Origin: Arcanobacterium_A hippocoleae
GTDB taxonomy: Bacteria > Actinomycetota > Actinomycetes > Actinomycetales > Actinomycetaceae
Assembly (NCBI RefSeq): GCF_031456295.1
Contig: NZ_JAVDUJ010000001.1
Span: forward strand, 124,001 to 188,000
Direction of reading: 5' to 3'
Length of the DNA: 64,000 bases
The notes below the pieces were generated by a model, which saw only the letters and a program-made list of their open reading frames with translations, had not been told where the DNA came from and did no database searches. Of this stretch, positions 43,152 to 52,764 are shown piece after piece (position 1 is the stretch's first letter; every line of letters begins with the position of its first letter). The translations under genes were made by a program, and so were the position numbers.

Positions 43152-44246
43152 ATGGAGCCAAAAGCTATTGGCGGTATTATCGTCACATTGGTGCTGGTAA
43201 TCTTTGCATTGTCGGTTGTAATTGCAATCATTCGTTCAGTGCTGCAAGTACATCAAGGATACACGTATATTATTGAACGGCTTGGAAAATATCATAAGAC
43301 CTTGACACCTGGTCTGCATTTCCTTGTTCCGTTCATTGATTCTGTACGGCAACGTATCGATATGCGTGAACAGGTAGTGCCGTTTCCGCCACAGCCAGTG
43401 ATTACTTCCGATAATATCGTGGTAAATATTGATACCGTGATTTACTATCAGGTGACCCAGCCTGAGGCAGCTACATATGAAATTGCTGATCCAATGTCCG
43501 CAATTGAGCAGCTTGCTGTGACTACGTTGCGTAATATTATCGGCTCGATGGATATGGAACAAGCTCTCACGGGTCGTGATCAAATCAATGGGCAACTCCG
43601 TGGAGTGCTTGATGAAGCTACTGGACGTTGGGGGATTCGTGTCTCCCGCGTGGAATTGAAAGCAATTGATCCGCCGGCGACTGTGCAATCTGCGATGGAG
43701 CAGCAAATGAAGGCAGAGCGTGATCGTCGTGCCGCAATTTTGACTGCGGAAGGCGTGAAGCAGTCGGCGATTCTTACTGCGGAAGGTGAGAAGCAATCGG
43801 CAATCTTGCGTGCGGAAGGTCAAGCACAATCGACGATCTTGAAAGCACAGGGTGAAAGTCGCGCAATTTTGCAGGTATTTGATGCAGTACACCGTGGAAA
43901 TGCTGATCCGAAACTGCTTTCCTATGAATACATCAAGACTTTGCCGCTGATTGCTAATTCTGCGTCTTCGAAGCTTTGGATCGTACCAACCGAACTTACT
44001 GCTGCACTTGACTCTGTGACGAAAGGTTTCACTGGGAAAGCTCCAGAAGAAGAAATCAAAGTAGACTTCGGCAGTGAAGGGGAAATCTCCGATACGCTTG
44101 CAAATACCGTCCTTCCAGATATTGATGAGGCACTCGCAAATGCGAAGGGTGAAGCAGACCGTGCTACTAGTGAAGCTGAAGAATCAGGTACGCGCTCAGG
44201 CAAGCCAGCAGATAAACAAGACCTGCTTGGACAACAGCCAAACTAA
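43152..44246 (+). CDS. SPFH/Band 7 (stomatin/QmcA-like) membrane protein
   Basis: 364 residues. One N-terminal membrane helix (IIVTLVLVIFALSVVIAII) anchors an SPFH domain (VHQGYTYIIERLGKYHKTLTPG, QVVPFPPQPVITSDNIVVNI). Then come a coiled coil with tandem AEGEKQSAIL-type repeats and an acidic tail. It forms large membrane-associated oligomers and works with NfeD. AGGAG is five bases ahead of the ATG. Client or role here is unknown. Confidence 0.93.
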   Translation: MEPKAIGGIIVTLVLVIFALSVVIAIIRSVLQVHQGYTYIIERLGKYHKTLTPGLHFLVPFIDSVRQRIDMREQVVPFPPQPVITSDNIVVNIDTVIYYQVTQPEAATYEIADPMSAIEQLAVTTLRNIIGSMDMEQALTGRDQINGQLRGVLDEATGRWGIRVSRVELKAIDPPATVQSAMEQQMKAERDRRAAILTAEGVKQSAILTAEGEKQSAILRAEGQAQSTILKAQGESRAILQVFDAVHRGNADPKLLSYEYIKTLPLIANSASSKLWIVPTELTAALDSVTKGFTGKAPEEEIKVDFGSEGEISDTLANTVLPDIDEALANAKGEADRATSEAEESGTRSGKPADKQDLLGQQPN

Positions 44247-44350
44247 GTAGTCAACAACTTCGCGGCAGGATCAGTTTCTGAAGCGAAGGAGCTGAAGTCA
44301 GTTCAATTTCTGAATTGAATGAGTATCTGCCGTGAAATAAATTAAATTTG

Positions 44351-44392
44351 AATTGCTCTGGAGCGTTTCGTACAGCCTCCAGAGCAATTTTT
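44351..44392 (+). terminator. Rho-independent terminator
   Basis: 13-bp perfect stem (AATTGCTCTGGAG at 44351-44363 with 44377-44389) and a TTTTT run, 105 bases past the SPFH gene. The best U-tailed terminator in the window. Confidence 0.85.
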
Positions 44393-44470
44393 ATCCGACG
44401 CACTAAAATAACAGTAACTAGCATTGATAGTTTGACGAAGATATTTTGATCATAATGGCAAGATGACTTT

Positions 44471-45349
44471 GTGATCTCGGAAGAAAGTGGGAAACGCGTG
44501 CAGATTGTGCAAAATGTGTGCTTAGATGATCCGAGACTGGCAGATTTTACTAAACTAACTGATGTCGCATTGCGCCGGAAACTGGAAACTGAAAGAGGTT
44601 TATACCTGGCTGAGGGGCTAAAAGTAATTGCACGTGCTATGAGTGCAAATCATCTCCCGCGAGCAATTCTTTCAGCCGAAAAATGGCTTCCTGAAATATC
44701 GCAGATTCTTGCGCACGCCGAATTTGATACTTCAGAAGTGCCGGTTTTTGTAGTTGATGAAGCACAAATTCATGAAATTACTGGGTTTAGAATTCATCGC
44801 GGCGCGATGGCGGCAATGAATCGACCAGCGCTTGAGTCGCTCGACAAGTTTATGCAGCGATTTTCCGCAAGTCGCGCGGCACGCATCTTTATCCTCGAAG
44901 ATCTTGTTGATCATACAAATGTAGGTGCGATTTTTCGTTCTGCAGCCGCTCTCGGAGTAGACGGTATTCTTGTAACGCCATCATGTGCAGATCCGTTATA
45001 TCGTCGCTCAATAAAAGTGGCGATGGGAAACGTATTTCAAATTCCCTGGACTCGTCTGGAAAATTGGCCAAATGATTTGGAAAAGCTGCATCAAGACGGG
45101 TGGATCAGTGCAGCGTTAGCATTGCGGCCCGATTCCCTTGGGCTGCGAGATTTTGCGCAATTGCCACAGGTGCGGGCTGAAAATTCACGAATTGCGTTAG
45201 TTCTTGGCACGGAAGGGGACGGATTGAGTAATCGCACAATTGCAGCAACTACGCATCGGGTAATCATTCCAATGCAACACGGAGTCGATTCCCTCAACGT
45301 AGCTGCTGCAGGTGCGCTTGCAGCCTGGGAACTACAAGCAGAAAAATAA
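44471..45349 (+). CDS. SpoU/TrmH-family RNA 2'-O-methyltransferase
   Basis: 292 residues. An N-terminal substrate-binding domain (ETERGLYLAEGLKVIARA) precedes a SPOUT knot with motifs LVDHTNVGAIFRSAAALGVD, VLGTEGDGLSNRTI and VDSLNVAAAGALAAWE, which bind S-adenosylmethionine. It methylates a ribose in rRNA or tRNA; the target is unknown. GTG at 44471 is taken; a GTG at 44501 is an alternative. Confidence 0.9.
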   Translation: MISEESGKRVQIVQNVCLDDPRLADFTKLTDVALRRKLETERGLYLAEGLKVIARAMSANHLPRAILSAEKWLPEISQILAHAEFDTSEVPVFVVDEAQIHEITGFRIHRGAMAAMNRPALESLDKFMQRFSASRAARIFILEDLVDHTNVGAIFRSAAALGVDGILVTPSCADPLYRRSIKVAMGNVFQIPWTRLENWPNDLEKLHQDGWISAALALRPDSLGLRDFAQLPQVRAENSRIALVLGTEGDGLSNRTIAATTHRVIIPMQHGVDSLNVAAAGALAAWELQAEK

Positions 45350-45436
45350 GCACAGTATTTGCGTTAGCTGTTGTGAATACCGTAATAGTGGCATCTTTTG
45401 GAACAAGTTGTGTCAAACTAAAACTAGGCTTAATAC

Positions 45437-45748
45437 TTATGCTTGATTTTGCATTGATTTAGCTGCCTTCCGGTAGCGTTCAAAAAGTTCGGAAGTCTCT
45501 TTGAGTAAATCCAAAAGCGAGCAATCCAGTGCTATTGCCAAGTGGAGTAGTGTGCTCAACCGCGGATTTGCGGGTGTAAGTGTTTTCCGATTCCCAATCC
45601 CGGCTTCAATAACTTGATAATGTGAACGATCAAGTGAAGCTCCATATGCAACCTTTTCTTGCGAAAGGTTCAGCTCTTTCCGTCTTTTTACGATTGTAGC
45701 GGCGAGAGATTTTGCGACTAATTTTTCAATTGCACTATCTGTATACAT
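45437..45748 (-). CDS. XRE-family helix-turn-helix regulator
   Basis: 103 residues with a Cro/CI-type fold (IVKRRKELNLSQEKVAYGAS, then HYQVIEAG and LLHLAIALDCSLLDLL). The insertion GNRKTLTPANPRL is usual for short actinobacterial regulators of this type. It is transcribed alone on the minus strand; neighbours do not disclose targets. Confidence 0.8.
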   Translation of the reverse strand: MYTDSAIEKLVAKSLAATIVKRRKELNLSQEKVAYGASLDRSHYQVIEAGIGNRKTLTPANPRLSTLLHLAIALDCSLLDLLKETSELFERYRKAAKSMQNQA

Positions 45749-46009
45749 GCTTCAAATAATCGGGGTATAACCAGCCAAATGCAGCAGGGTAAATCCAGCA
45801 GTGAAAAATTTATAAATGTATCCACAATTTCGTGCAGTGTAGGGAGAGACTGGATTGCTGTGGGCAGCGGGGAAATCTTGCCTATTGGAAAAATGAAGAG
45901 ACTTTATATGCTGCTTTTGCCTGAGGGAATTACAGCTTCGGGATAGCCGCTAATTAATTTAGTTCAGCTTTGAAAATAAAGTAGTCTGGTATTTATCGCA
46001 CACGAATAT

Positions 46010-46486
46010 TTAGTTCGCTCCGCCTGCTCCAGGGAAACCTAGCTGCCGCCACGCTTCATAGACAGCGATCGAAGCTGAATTTGAAAGATTTAATGAACGT
46101 CTTGCTGGAAGCATTGGAATTCGCAGATGCTTGGTAATGCGCGAATCTGTGAGGATATCTTGGGGAAGTCCCGTTGGCTCTGTGCCGAAAAGCAGCACAT
46201 CACCATCACGATATTGCTCCTGCGCATAGCTGTTTTCAGTATGTGATGTGAAGGCGAAAATACGAGTGGCAGGATCAAAATACGCTTTCGCATCTTCCCA
46301 AGAATGATGAATCTGCAGATCTGCCAAATCATGATAGTCAAGACCAGCGCGCTTTAGATGTGCGTCATCGAAATTAAACCCAAGCGGTTCGATGAGGTGT
46401 AGCATTGCGCCAGTGCATGCGGCAAGGCGTATTGCATTACCGGTATTTCCGGCAATGACGGGATTATGAAAAACGAAATGTAGCAT
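46010..46486 (-). CDS. trmL: tRNA (cytidine(34)-2'-O)-methyltransferase TrmL
   Basis: 158 residues, a minimal SPOUT enzyme. FHNPVIAGNTGNAIRLAACTGA, FGTEPTGLPQDIL and RSLNLSNSASIAVYEAW are the TrmL motifs. It methylates the wobble base ribose of tRNA-Leu. Length is normal. The 260-base gap upstream of the neighbouring XRE gene holds no visible gene. Confidence 0.93.
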   Translation of the reverse strand: MLHFVFHNPVIAGNTGNAIRLAACTGAMLHLIEPLGFNFDDAHLKRAGLDYHDLADLQIHHSWEDAKAYFDPATRIFAFTSHTENSYAQEQYRDGDVLLFGTEPTGLPQDILTDSRITKHLRIPMLPARRSLNLSNSASIAVYEAWRQLGFPGAGGAN

Positions 46487-46573
46487 ATTGATTTTCTTTT
46501 ATTTCGGAGTGCTTTGAATATTCTTATCGGCAGTGTATTCTACCGGTGTCTGCACCATATTATGTACTTTTGC

Positions 46574-47113
46574 TCATTGTGACGTGTTTTGATACGTGAC
46601 GGTAATCCGCGCACGGGCAATTGTATGAAAAAGTGCATTAAACGCAACAGCGGCACAGGACACATTCTCCGGATCAAGTTCAAGACTTGGCACGTCAAGC
46701 GCATGAACTGCAAAAATATAGCGGTGCGGACGATCGCCAGCTGGTGGATTTGCGCCATAGTAGGAAGGTTCGTTTGCATCATTACGTATATGCACGGCTG
46801 GCCCGGGGAGATATAAATCAGACTCTCCAGAATTGAATGGCAGCTCGGTGATTTCACCAGGGATATCGATTACCATCCAATGCCAGAATCCTGACGGTGT
46901 TGGTGCATCTGGATCGAAACAAGTAACTACGAAGCTTTCAGTTTCTGCCGGAAAACCTGACCAGGAAAGATCTGGCGCAGCATTTCCACCTTTTGCTTGC
47001 AATTCGGGCGGCATTGATTCGCCGTCGCGGATCGTTTTGCTGTGTAAAACGAAACCTGGTACTTGCGGAAGCAGATCGTATGGATCTGGAGCAATGGGGC
47101 GTTCTAAATTCAT
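46574..47113 (-). CDS. YbhB/YbcL-family (PEBP) protein
   Basis: 179 residues. The PEBP fold is shown by CFDPDAPTPSGFWHWMVIDIP and YYGANPPAGDRPHRYIFAVHAL with the phosphate-binding pocket. The family is related to phosphatidylethanolamine-binding proteins; bacterial roles are largely unknown. No signal peptide. Confidence 0.92.
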   Translation of the reverse strand: MNLERPIAPDPYDLLPQVPGFVLHSKTIRDGESMPPELQAKGGNAAPDLSWSGFPAETESFVVTCFDPDAPTPSGFWHWMVIDIPGEITELPFNSGESDLYLPGPAVHIRNDANEPSYYGANPPAGDRPHRYIFAVHALDVPSLELDPENVSCAAVAFNALFHTIARARITVTYQNTSQ

Positions 47114-47169
47114 ATTTTCAGATTAACATTTGTTTGAAAACAGACGGGTTTTGTTTGGAGTGGATCATC

Positions 47170-47400
47170 TTACGATTGTGGTGTTTCGGATTTACGAGCG
47201 AAAATCAAGTTCTCCTCAGGATCGTCAGTTTTCTGCGGTTTTGCCGGTAGTAACGCTGCGACACCGAGAATAACTGCCAGCACTGCCAGGAAACAAACAA
47301 TCAGCATCCGCATATTGATACTTCCACCCATTCCGGCCCAAATTGCGACCATCCCTAAAATCAGGCTAAAAATTCCGAAAATTGTGGTACTTACACGCAT
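47170..47400 (-). CDS. Small two-helix membrane protein (76 aa)
   Basis: Two hydrophobic segments (residues about 5-24 and 32-52) and a charged cytosolic tail (KPQKTDDPEENLIFARKS). No recognisable family. AAGGAGATAAA precedes the ATG at a good distance. It sits between the PEBP and PspC genes on the same strand. Confidence 0.65.
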   Translation of the reverse strand: MRVSTTIFGIFSLILGMVAIWAGMGGSINMRMLIVCFLAVLAVILGVAALLPAKPQKTDDPEENLIFARKSETPQS

Positions 47401-47489
47401 TTTATCTCCTTCCGGTGAATTCTGAATAAATAATTTTTTGAAAAACTCTCACGCCAGCCAATCGCATAAGCTAATTTTGGAGGTATGTT

Positions 47490-49031
47490 TTAAGGCGCAG
47501 GTACCTGCTGCGTGAGGCGCTCTGAAGTATGATGTATCAGGCTGCGTACGTAATCTGCAAGTTCCTGCCCGTCAGGGGCGGTGCTCTCAATAAGTACTCC
47601 GCCAAACCCAAATATCACTTCGATCGTGCGTGCTTGCTGCGGATTTTTTCGTGCGGCGGGGGAAGTCAGCGTGAGTGTTTCGCCGCTCCGCAAAAATAAA
47701 TCTTGCATCGCAGGGCGGATTATCGCCTCACTATTGCCATCAATGAAATCAGGCAACTGTGTGCTGGTGAGAATGTCTTGATGCTGCACATTCCACTCTT
47801 GCAGGGAATAGAGCGTGATAACTCCGATCCCTTTGATTTTGAAAATTACCGCCTGATCGTCAGGAACTTTGAATTTCATTGAACCTGCTGCCCCTGCCGC
47901 GAGTTGCACATCCCCTGATGGAGTATGATCGTTTATCACACGGTGAGTAAAATCAAAGAGCGCAGCGCTATTTTGCTGAGATTTCACACTCGAAACATCA
48001 GTGAAATTCTTCGCAAAAACCTGAGTATCTTCATTCAAAGTTACTTCATGCGGGAGCAGCAATGCGAAGAAAATTGCAGGCACAGTGGGGACAGCTGCAA
48101 TCCAAGTAAAAAACGTGAGCCAGGTAGCGCGTAACCCTCTGATTCCTGCAATCAAGACTGCTACTCCAAGACAAGCACTGATTATTCCAGCCATGATCGC
48201 CCATGAGCCGTAGGTATGTGGCAGAAAAGCCAATGCGAGTGCGATCAAAACAAGAATCACGGAAATAGTAATCAGCGCAAAACGACCGGATATATGCGGA
48301 CTACGCTCAGCATAATCGCTTCCGAAATCAACCCGGCTTTCATAGTAGGGCGAAAAATTTGGCACGGCATTGTGATCTAAAACAGTCATCTGAGATCTGG
48401 GCATTTGCGCTGTGAACTCCTGATGCGTGGTTTTATCGTCCATCTTTTGTTGTTGCAAATGCGCAGAAAAAGAATCCCCGGAGCTAAAATCTGGAGTTGC
48501 ATTTTCATGGTTTTGCTGGGAGCTGGTTTCAAATTGATGCTGTTTGATAAAATCCGGATCCAATGCAGCTGGCGCAGAATTTGCTGCAACTTTCCGATAA
48601 TAAAAACTATGTGCGAGAACCAGCAGAATCATTACGAAGACAATCGGTGCCGTCACCAGAAAAATATGCAGATAAAACAATTCCTGCACCGATTCTCCCA
48701 AAAGCCCAAATAAACCGGCACTGGAAACAAAAATCGAAAAACTGCCCAGCATCATAAATGCAATAGCTCCAGCAGTACTTGCACTCGGATTTCCACGCAG
48801 TGCTTGTTCAAGTTCTATTTTTTGGTCTTGATCTCTCGGGATCAAAATCCAAGCAAAACCATAAATCAGGAAAGTCATTCCACCCATGCAAAGCAATAAG
48901 AGAAAAGCGATTCGCACCAGAATCGGCGCAATTCTCCAGTGGTGTGCCAGGCCAGCACACACTCCGCCGAATAATGCATCTTCGGTGCGTCGATAGTTTC
49001 CATTTCGCAAACTTTGAAAAAACCTGTCCAT
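47490..49031 (-). CDS. PspC-domain membrane protein
   Basis: About 513 residues. An N-terminal PspC domain (RTEDALFGGVCAGLAHHW, FLIYGFAWILIPRD) leads through several helices, a charged cytosolic loop (about 170-260), three further helices, and an external C-terminal domain (about 330-500). PspC proteins act in envelope-stress sensing. It is divergent from a PspC-histidine kinase. ATG at 49031 was chosen; a TTG nine codons upstream lacks a ribosome site. Confidence 0.88.
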   Translation of the reverse strand: MDRFFQSLRNGNYRRTEDALFGGVCAGLAHHWRIAPILVRIAFLLLLCMGGMTFLIYGFAWILIPRDQDQKIELEQALRGNPSASTAGAIAFMMLGSFSIFVSSAGLFGLLGESVQELFYLHIFLVTAPIVFVMILLVLAHSFYYRKVAANSAPAALDPDFIKQHQFETSSQQNHENATPDFSSGDSFSAHLQQQKMDDKTTHQEFTAQMPRSQMTVLDHNAVPNFSPYYESRVDFGSDYAERSPHISGRFALITISVILVLIALALAFLPHTYGSWAIMAGIISACLGVAVLIAGIRGLRATWLTFFTWIAAVPTVPAIFFALLLPHEVTLNEDTQVFAKNFTDVSSVKSQQNSAALFDFTHRVINDHTPSGDVQLAAGAAGSMKFKVPDDQAVIFKIKGIGVITLYSLQEWNVQHQDILTSTQLPDFIDGNSEAIIRPAMQDLFLRSGETLTLTSPAARKNPQQARTIEVIFGFGGVLIESTAPDGQELADYVRSLIHHTSERLTQQVPAP

Positions 49032-49043
49032 GGCTTCAATTGT

Positions 49044-49117
49044 TCCTGAACGTCGCAAATAAAACGACCATGAACAACCCTGAAATTACCCTGAAACCTG
49101 CGAGCATGACCCTGAAA
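49044..49117. promoter_or_regulatory. CCCTGAAA repeat array in the divergent PspC/kinase spacer
   Basis: ACCCTGAAA occurs at 49077, 49088 and 49109 (steps of 11 and 21), with a related TCCTGA at 49044, between the two divergent genes. The core equals that of the phased repeats ahead of the ABC exporter at the window start. It is a probable binding array for a response regulator, perhaps the one encoded at 50.5 kb. Confidence 0.55.
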
Positions 49118-49165
49118 TTTTTGCTAAACCTTTTCAAATTCGCCTAAATTTGCCAATATCGAAGA

Positions 49166-50482
49166 GTGAATGGAATATCTCAGGAAGAAAAATCACACCG
49201 TCCGCCTTTTTATCGGCAAGGACCACGGATTTTTGGTGGCGTTTGCCGGGCATTAAGCGTACACCTTGGCATGCCTGCGTGGATTTGGCGCCTGGCCTTT
49301 ATCATGCTCACATTTACGGGAGTAATTCCATTGCTTTATTTACTCCTCTGGATCCTTGTACCGTGGTACCGGCGCGAATATGAGATCGAGATCCAAAATC
49401 AGCGGTTAGCACGCGGATTAGACCTTGGCCCAACTAGCGAAGATCACGAATCTTCAAAGAGCTGGTTTCTCTTGGTCGCAGTGCTCATCAGTGCGGGAGC
49501 ATTTTTCCTCATTACAACTGGTATCGCTCCAGGTAATCGTGAAATACGAATTCTTGGCGCAGGCTTTATGCTACTCGCGGGAGCAGGAATAATCTGGTCT
49601 ACACCAATTGATTCACAGCGAAATAAGCGCGAAACCACAGCTCTCAATGCGGCACGGAAAGTCGTTGCAGTGATTGGCGGAGGGATTTGCGTAGTTGGAG
49701 CCGTCATCTTGGTGCTCGAAATTGCTCCCAGGAATCCATTTTTCCTAAGTTTGACGATCGCGTTGATCACCGTGATCACACTTTGCTTAGTCTTCTATCC
49801 TGCCGTATTAAGACTAAAATTTTCATTACGCGAGACAGCTGCGCAAAAGGCACGCGAATCAGTACGTGCTGATATGGCAGCCCATTTGCACGATTCAGTA
49901 CTGCAAAGCTTAGCTTTGATCAGAGCACGCGCCGACGATGCCGATGCAGTGCGTACTTTAGCCAGACTACAAGAACAGGATTTGCGCAAATATCTATATT
50001 CTGAACGGCAGAACGAAGACACTTCGACAGCTGCACTACTTCGCGAAATCGCTCAAGAATTAGAACGACGCTACCAAAAAGAAATCAATACGGTGATAAC
50101 CGGTGATTGTAAACCTGATACGAGTGTACGTGCTGTTCTTGCAGCCACTCGTGAGGCAATAACAAATGCATGCAAATACGGAGGAGAAAAAGAAGTCTCA
50201 CTCTACGCTGAACTACGGCAAACTATGGCCGGGCAAAAATCTGGAGAAACAGTACAACAAGCACATCTAGCAGTGCAGAAAGACCACCTTATTCTCAGAC
50301 AATCAATCGAAGTCTGGATCCGCGATCGTGGACCTGGATTCGATCCGCACACAATTGCTCCCGATCGAGCAGGGATTCGCGATTCAATTATCGGACGTCT
50401 GAGGCGTATCGGCGGCAGCGCAGAAATTCGCTCTCCACTGCAAAGTGGCGGCACTGAAGTACACCTAAAATATCAGGGGTAA
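49166..50482 (+). CDS. PspC-domain sensor histidine kinase (HisKA_3)
   Basis: 438 residues. An N-terminal PspC domain (GPRIFGGVCRALSVHLGM) with membrane helices precedes a LiaS/DesK-type kinase. His242 in HLHDSVLQSLAL is the phosphoacceptor; REAITNACKYGG is the N box and IRDRGPGFDPH the G box. It should phosphorylate the NarL-type regulator encoded next. The start GTG has no clear ribosome site, so the message may be leaderless. The pair is a common actinobacterial envelope-stress module (LiaFSR/MacRS-like). Confidence 0.93.
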   Translation: MNGISQEEKSHRPPFYRQGPRIFGGVCRALSVHLGMPAWIWRLAFIMLTFTGVIPLLYLLLWILVPWYRREYEIEIQNQRLARGLDLGPTSEDHESSKSWFLLVAVLISAGAFFLITTGIAPGNREIRILGAGFMLLAGAGIIWSTPIDSQRNKRETTALNAARKVVAVIGGGICVVGAVILVLEIAPRNPFFLSLTIALITVITLCLVFYPAVLRLKFSLRETAAQKARESVRADMAAHLHDSVLQSLALIRARADDADAVRTLARLQEQDLRKYLYSERQNEDTSTAALLREIAQELERRYQKEINTVITGDCKPDTSVRAVLAATREAITNACKYGGEKEVSLYAELRQTMAGQKSGETVQQAHLAVQKDHLILRQSIEVWIRDRGPGFDPHTIAPDRAGIRDSIIGRLRRIGGSAEIRSPLQSGGTEVHLKYQG

Positions 50483-50516
50483 ACTGCAATGTATCAAGAT
50501 AACTAAGGAAGCAGCA

Positions 50517-51248
50517 ATGAAGATCATTATCGTTGACGACCACGATTTAGTACGTTCCGGGATCCGTGTACAACTCGAACAACTCTCTGCGCAAAACACC
50601 GCGCAATTTTCTGCATCGGCTAATCCAGAAAACAACCAGCCGATAAGATACGAGGTAGTAGGCGAAGCAGCTGACGTAGATAGTGCCGTCAACGTAATTA
50701 CAAATATTGAATGCGATCTGGTACTTTTGGATGTCCATCTACCCGGTGGAGCTGGCGGTGGCGGAGCTGAGGTCGTGCGGCGGGTCCACGCAATATGCAA
50801 AAATCGTGTATCTGCGCCAGCATGGCAACCGAAGTTCCTGGCACTCTCCGTTTCGGATGCAGCCAGCGATGTGGTAAGTGTGATCCGGGCAGGCGCTCGC
50901 GGCTACGTCACGAAATCAATTTCCAGCAGTGAATTAACAGATGCAATGAATCGGGTAGCTTCCGGAGATGCGGCATTTTCGCCGCGTTTGGCTGGATTCG
51001 TGCTTGATGCATTCGGCTCAGGGGCGACGGAAGTAGCACAAACTGATGCTGAGCTTGATCGGCTTTCGATCCGCGAACAAGAGGTGATGCGGTATATTGC
51101 GCGGGGCTATACGTATCGTGAGGTGGCTTCTGAATTATTTATTTCGATTAAGACGGTAGAGAGTCATGTCTCGGCGGTGTTGCGCAAACTTCAGCTTTCA
51201 AACCGGCGTGAACTTACAAGGTGGGCAGCTGCACGCGGAATTGAATAG
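50517..51248 (+). CDS. NarL/LuxR-family response regulator
   Basis: 243 residues. Receiver: VDDHDLVRSGIRVQL, phosphorylatable Asp72 in VLLDVHLPGG, and Lys in GYVTKSIS. DNA-binding domain: LSIREQEVMRYIARGYTYREV and KTVESHVSAVLRKL. An insertion of about 17 residues (24-42, low complexity) lengthens the receiver. It is the partner of the upstream kinase, 34 bases apart. Confidence 0.95.
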   Translation: MKIIIVDDHDLVRSGIRVQLEQLSAQNTAQFSASANPENNQPIRYEVVGEAADVDSAVNVITNIECDLVLLDVHLPGGAGGGGAEVVRRVHAICKNRVSAPAWQPKFLALSVSDAASDVVSVIRAGARGYVTKSISSSELTDAMNRVASGDAAFSPRLAGFVLDAFGSGATEVAQTDAELDRLSIREQEVMRYIARGYTYREVASELFISIKTVESHVSAVLRKLQLSNRRELTRWAAARGIE

Positions 51249-51341
51249 TTAAAATCAGCGTATTCGGATTACGATATCAGCCGGATTTAGCTGCAGCTAA
51301 ACGGTATTGACCAAAATTGCGGGTGCCTCATCTTAAACCTT

Positions 51342-51360
51342 GGGCAAGCTGCCCGCTTTT
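51342..51360 (+). terminator. Probable terminator after the response regulator
   Basis: GGGCA-AGC-TGCCC stem followed by GCTTTT, 93 bases past the stop. Outer GCGGG (51319-51323) can pair with CCCGC. Confidence 0.45.
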
Positions 51361-51467
51361 CGAGAAGTTTCCATTTCAGGTACCATAGTCAGATACATTT
51401 GTAGTGATCATGACGGTCGTGATTCGCCGTGGATATTTCACGGACTTTGCTAAAGGAGCATTCCCCC

Positions 51468-52760
51468 ATGATGAATACTGATTTGCTAAACCAACCGCTT
51501 GTGCAGGTAGATCCAGAAATCGCAACAGTGCTTGAGCAAGAATTAACGCGACAGCGCAACACACTAGAGATGATTGCTTCAGAAAATTTTGTCCCGCGTG
51601 CCGTATTGCAGGCACAGGGTTCAGTACTCACGAATAAATATGCTGAAGGGTATCCGGGGCGGCGCTACTACGGTGGATGCGAATTTGTAGATATTGCTGA
51701 AAATCTTGCCCGTGAGCGTGCGGCAAAAGTATTTGGTGCCGAATATGTGAATGTGCAGCCGCATGCAGGTGCACAAGCAAATGCGGCGATCTATCACGCA
51801 TTATTGCAGCCAGGTGAGACAGTGCTGGGGCTTGAGTTGGCGCACGGCGGGCACCTTACCCATGGGATGAAATTAAACTTTTCGGGCAAAAATTATCATT
51901 GTGTGGCATACGGTGTGGATCCTGAAACTTATCTCATTGATATGCAGCAGGTGCGGCAAATGGCCTTGGAGCATCGTCCGCGGATGATTATTGCTGGGTG
52001 GAGTGCATACTCGCGGATCGAAGATTTTGCTGCTTTCCGTGCAATTGCAGATGAAGTTGATGCGTATATGTGGATCGATATGGCACATTTTGCAGGGTTG
52101 GTGGCAGCTGGTTTGCATCCAAATCCAGTGGAATATGCTGATGTGGTAACTACTACGATCCATAAGACGATTGGTGGCCCTCGTTCAGGGATGATTTTAG
52201 CAAAACACAAGGAACCGCTGGGGAAAAAGCTTGATTCTGCAGTGTTCCCTGGTCAGCAGGGTGGGCCATTGATGCATGTGATTGCGGCAAAAGCGATTGC
52301 GATGAAGATTGCGATGAGTGCAGAATTTCGGGAGCGCCAGCAGCGGACGGTAGCAGGAGCAAAGATAATTGCGCAGCGGCTGCTGGAAGCAGATGTAGCT
52401 GATGCAGGCGTATCGGTGCTTACTGGTGGTACGGATGTGCATTTATTGCTTGTAGATTTGCGCGCGAGTGAACTAACCGGGAAGGAAGCTGAAGATCTCC
52501 TTCACGAAATCAATATCACGGTAAATCGGAATGCAATCCCATTCGATCCTCGTCCGCCAGCTGTGACCTCCGGATTGCGGATCGGTACTTCAGCTTTAGC
52601 TACGCGTGGATTTGGGGCTGCTGAGTTCACGGAAGTTGCCGATATTATTGCGATTGCTTTACGTGACGGAAAGCAGGCCGATAAAGCCGTCTTGGCTGCG
52701 CGGGTCGCAAAGCTCACTGCAGATTTTCCGCTGTATCCAAATTTAGATCAGGTGCACTAA
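51468..52760 (+). CDS. glyA: Serine hydroxymethyltransferase
   Basis: 430 residues. It makes glycine and 5,10-methylene-THF from serine. PLP Lys is in TTTIHKTIGGPRSG; NTLEMIASENFVPRAV and EGYPGRRYYGGCEFVD are SHMT signatures. ATG at 51468 with AAAGGAG nine bases ahead; an upstream in-frame ATG adds 13 residues before the site. Inverted repeats ATCATGAC/GTCGTGAT (51407-51423) and CCGTG/CACGG lie just upstream. folD follows by four bases. Confidence 0.97.
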   Translation: MMNTDLLNQPLVQVDPEIATVLEQELTRQRNTLEMIASENFVPRAVLQAQGSVLTNKYAEGYPGRRYYGGCEFVDIAENLARERAAKVFGAEYVNVQPHAGAQANAAIYHALLQPGETVLGLELAHGGHLTHGMKLNFSGKNYHCVAYGVDPETYLIDMQQVRQMALEHRPRMIIAGWSAYSRIEDFAAFRAIADEVDAYMWIDMAHFAGLVAAGLHPNPVEYADVVTTTIHKTIGGPRSGMILAKHKEPLGKKLDSAVFPGQQGGPLMHVIAAKAIAMKIAMSAEFRERQQRTVAGAKIIAQRLLEADVADAGVSVLTGGTDVHLLLVDLRASELTGKEAEDLLHEINITVNRNAIPFDPRPPAVTSGLRIGTSALATRGFGAAEFTEVADIIAIALRDGKQADKAVLAARVAKLTADFPLYPNLDQVH

Positions 52761-52764
52761 AGCA

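Noticed and set aside
51249..51467. Riboswitch (ZTP or tetrahydrofolate type) ahead of glyA-folD
   Set aside because: The leader contains a terminator and short inverted repeats but no arrangement that I can match to either consensus.
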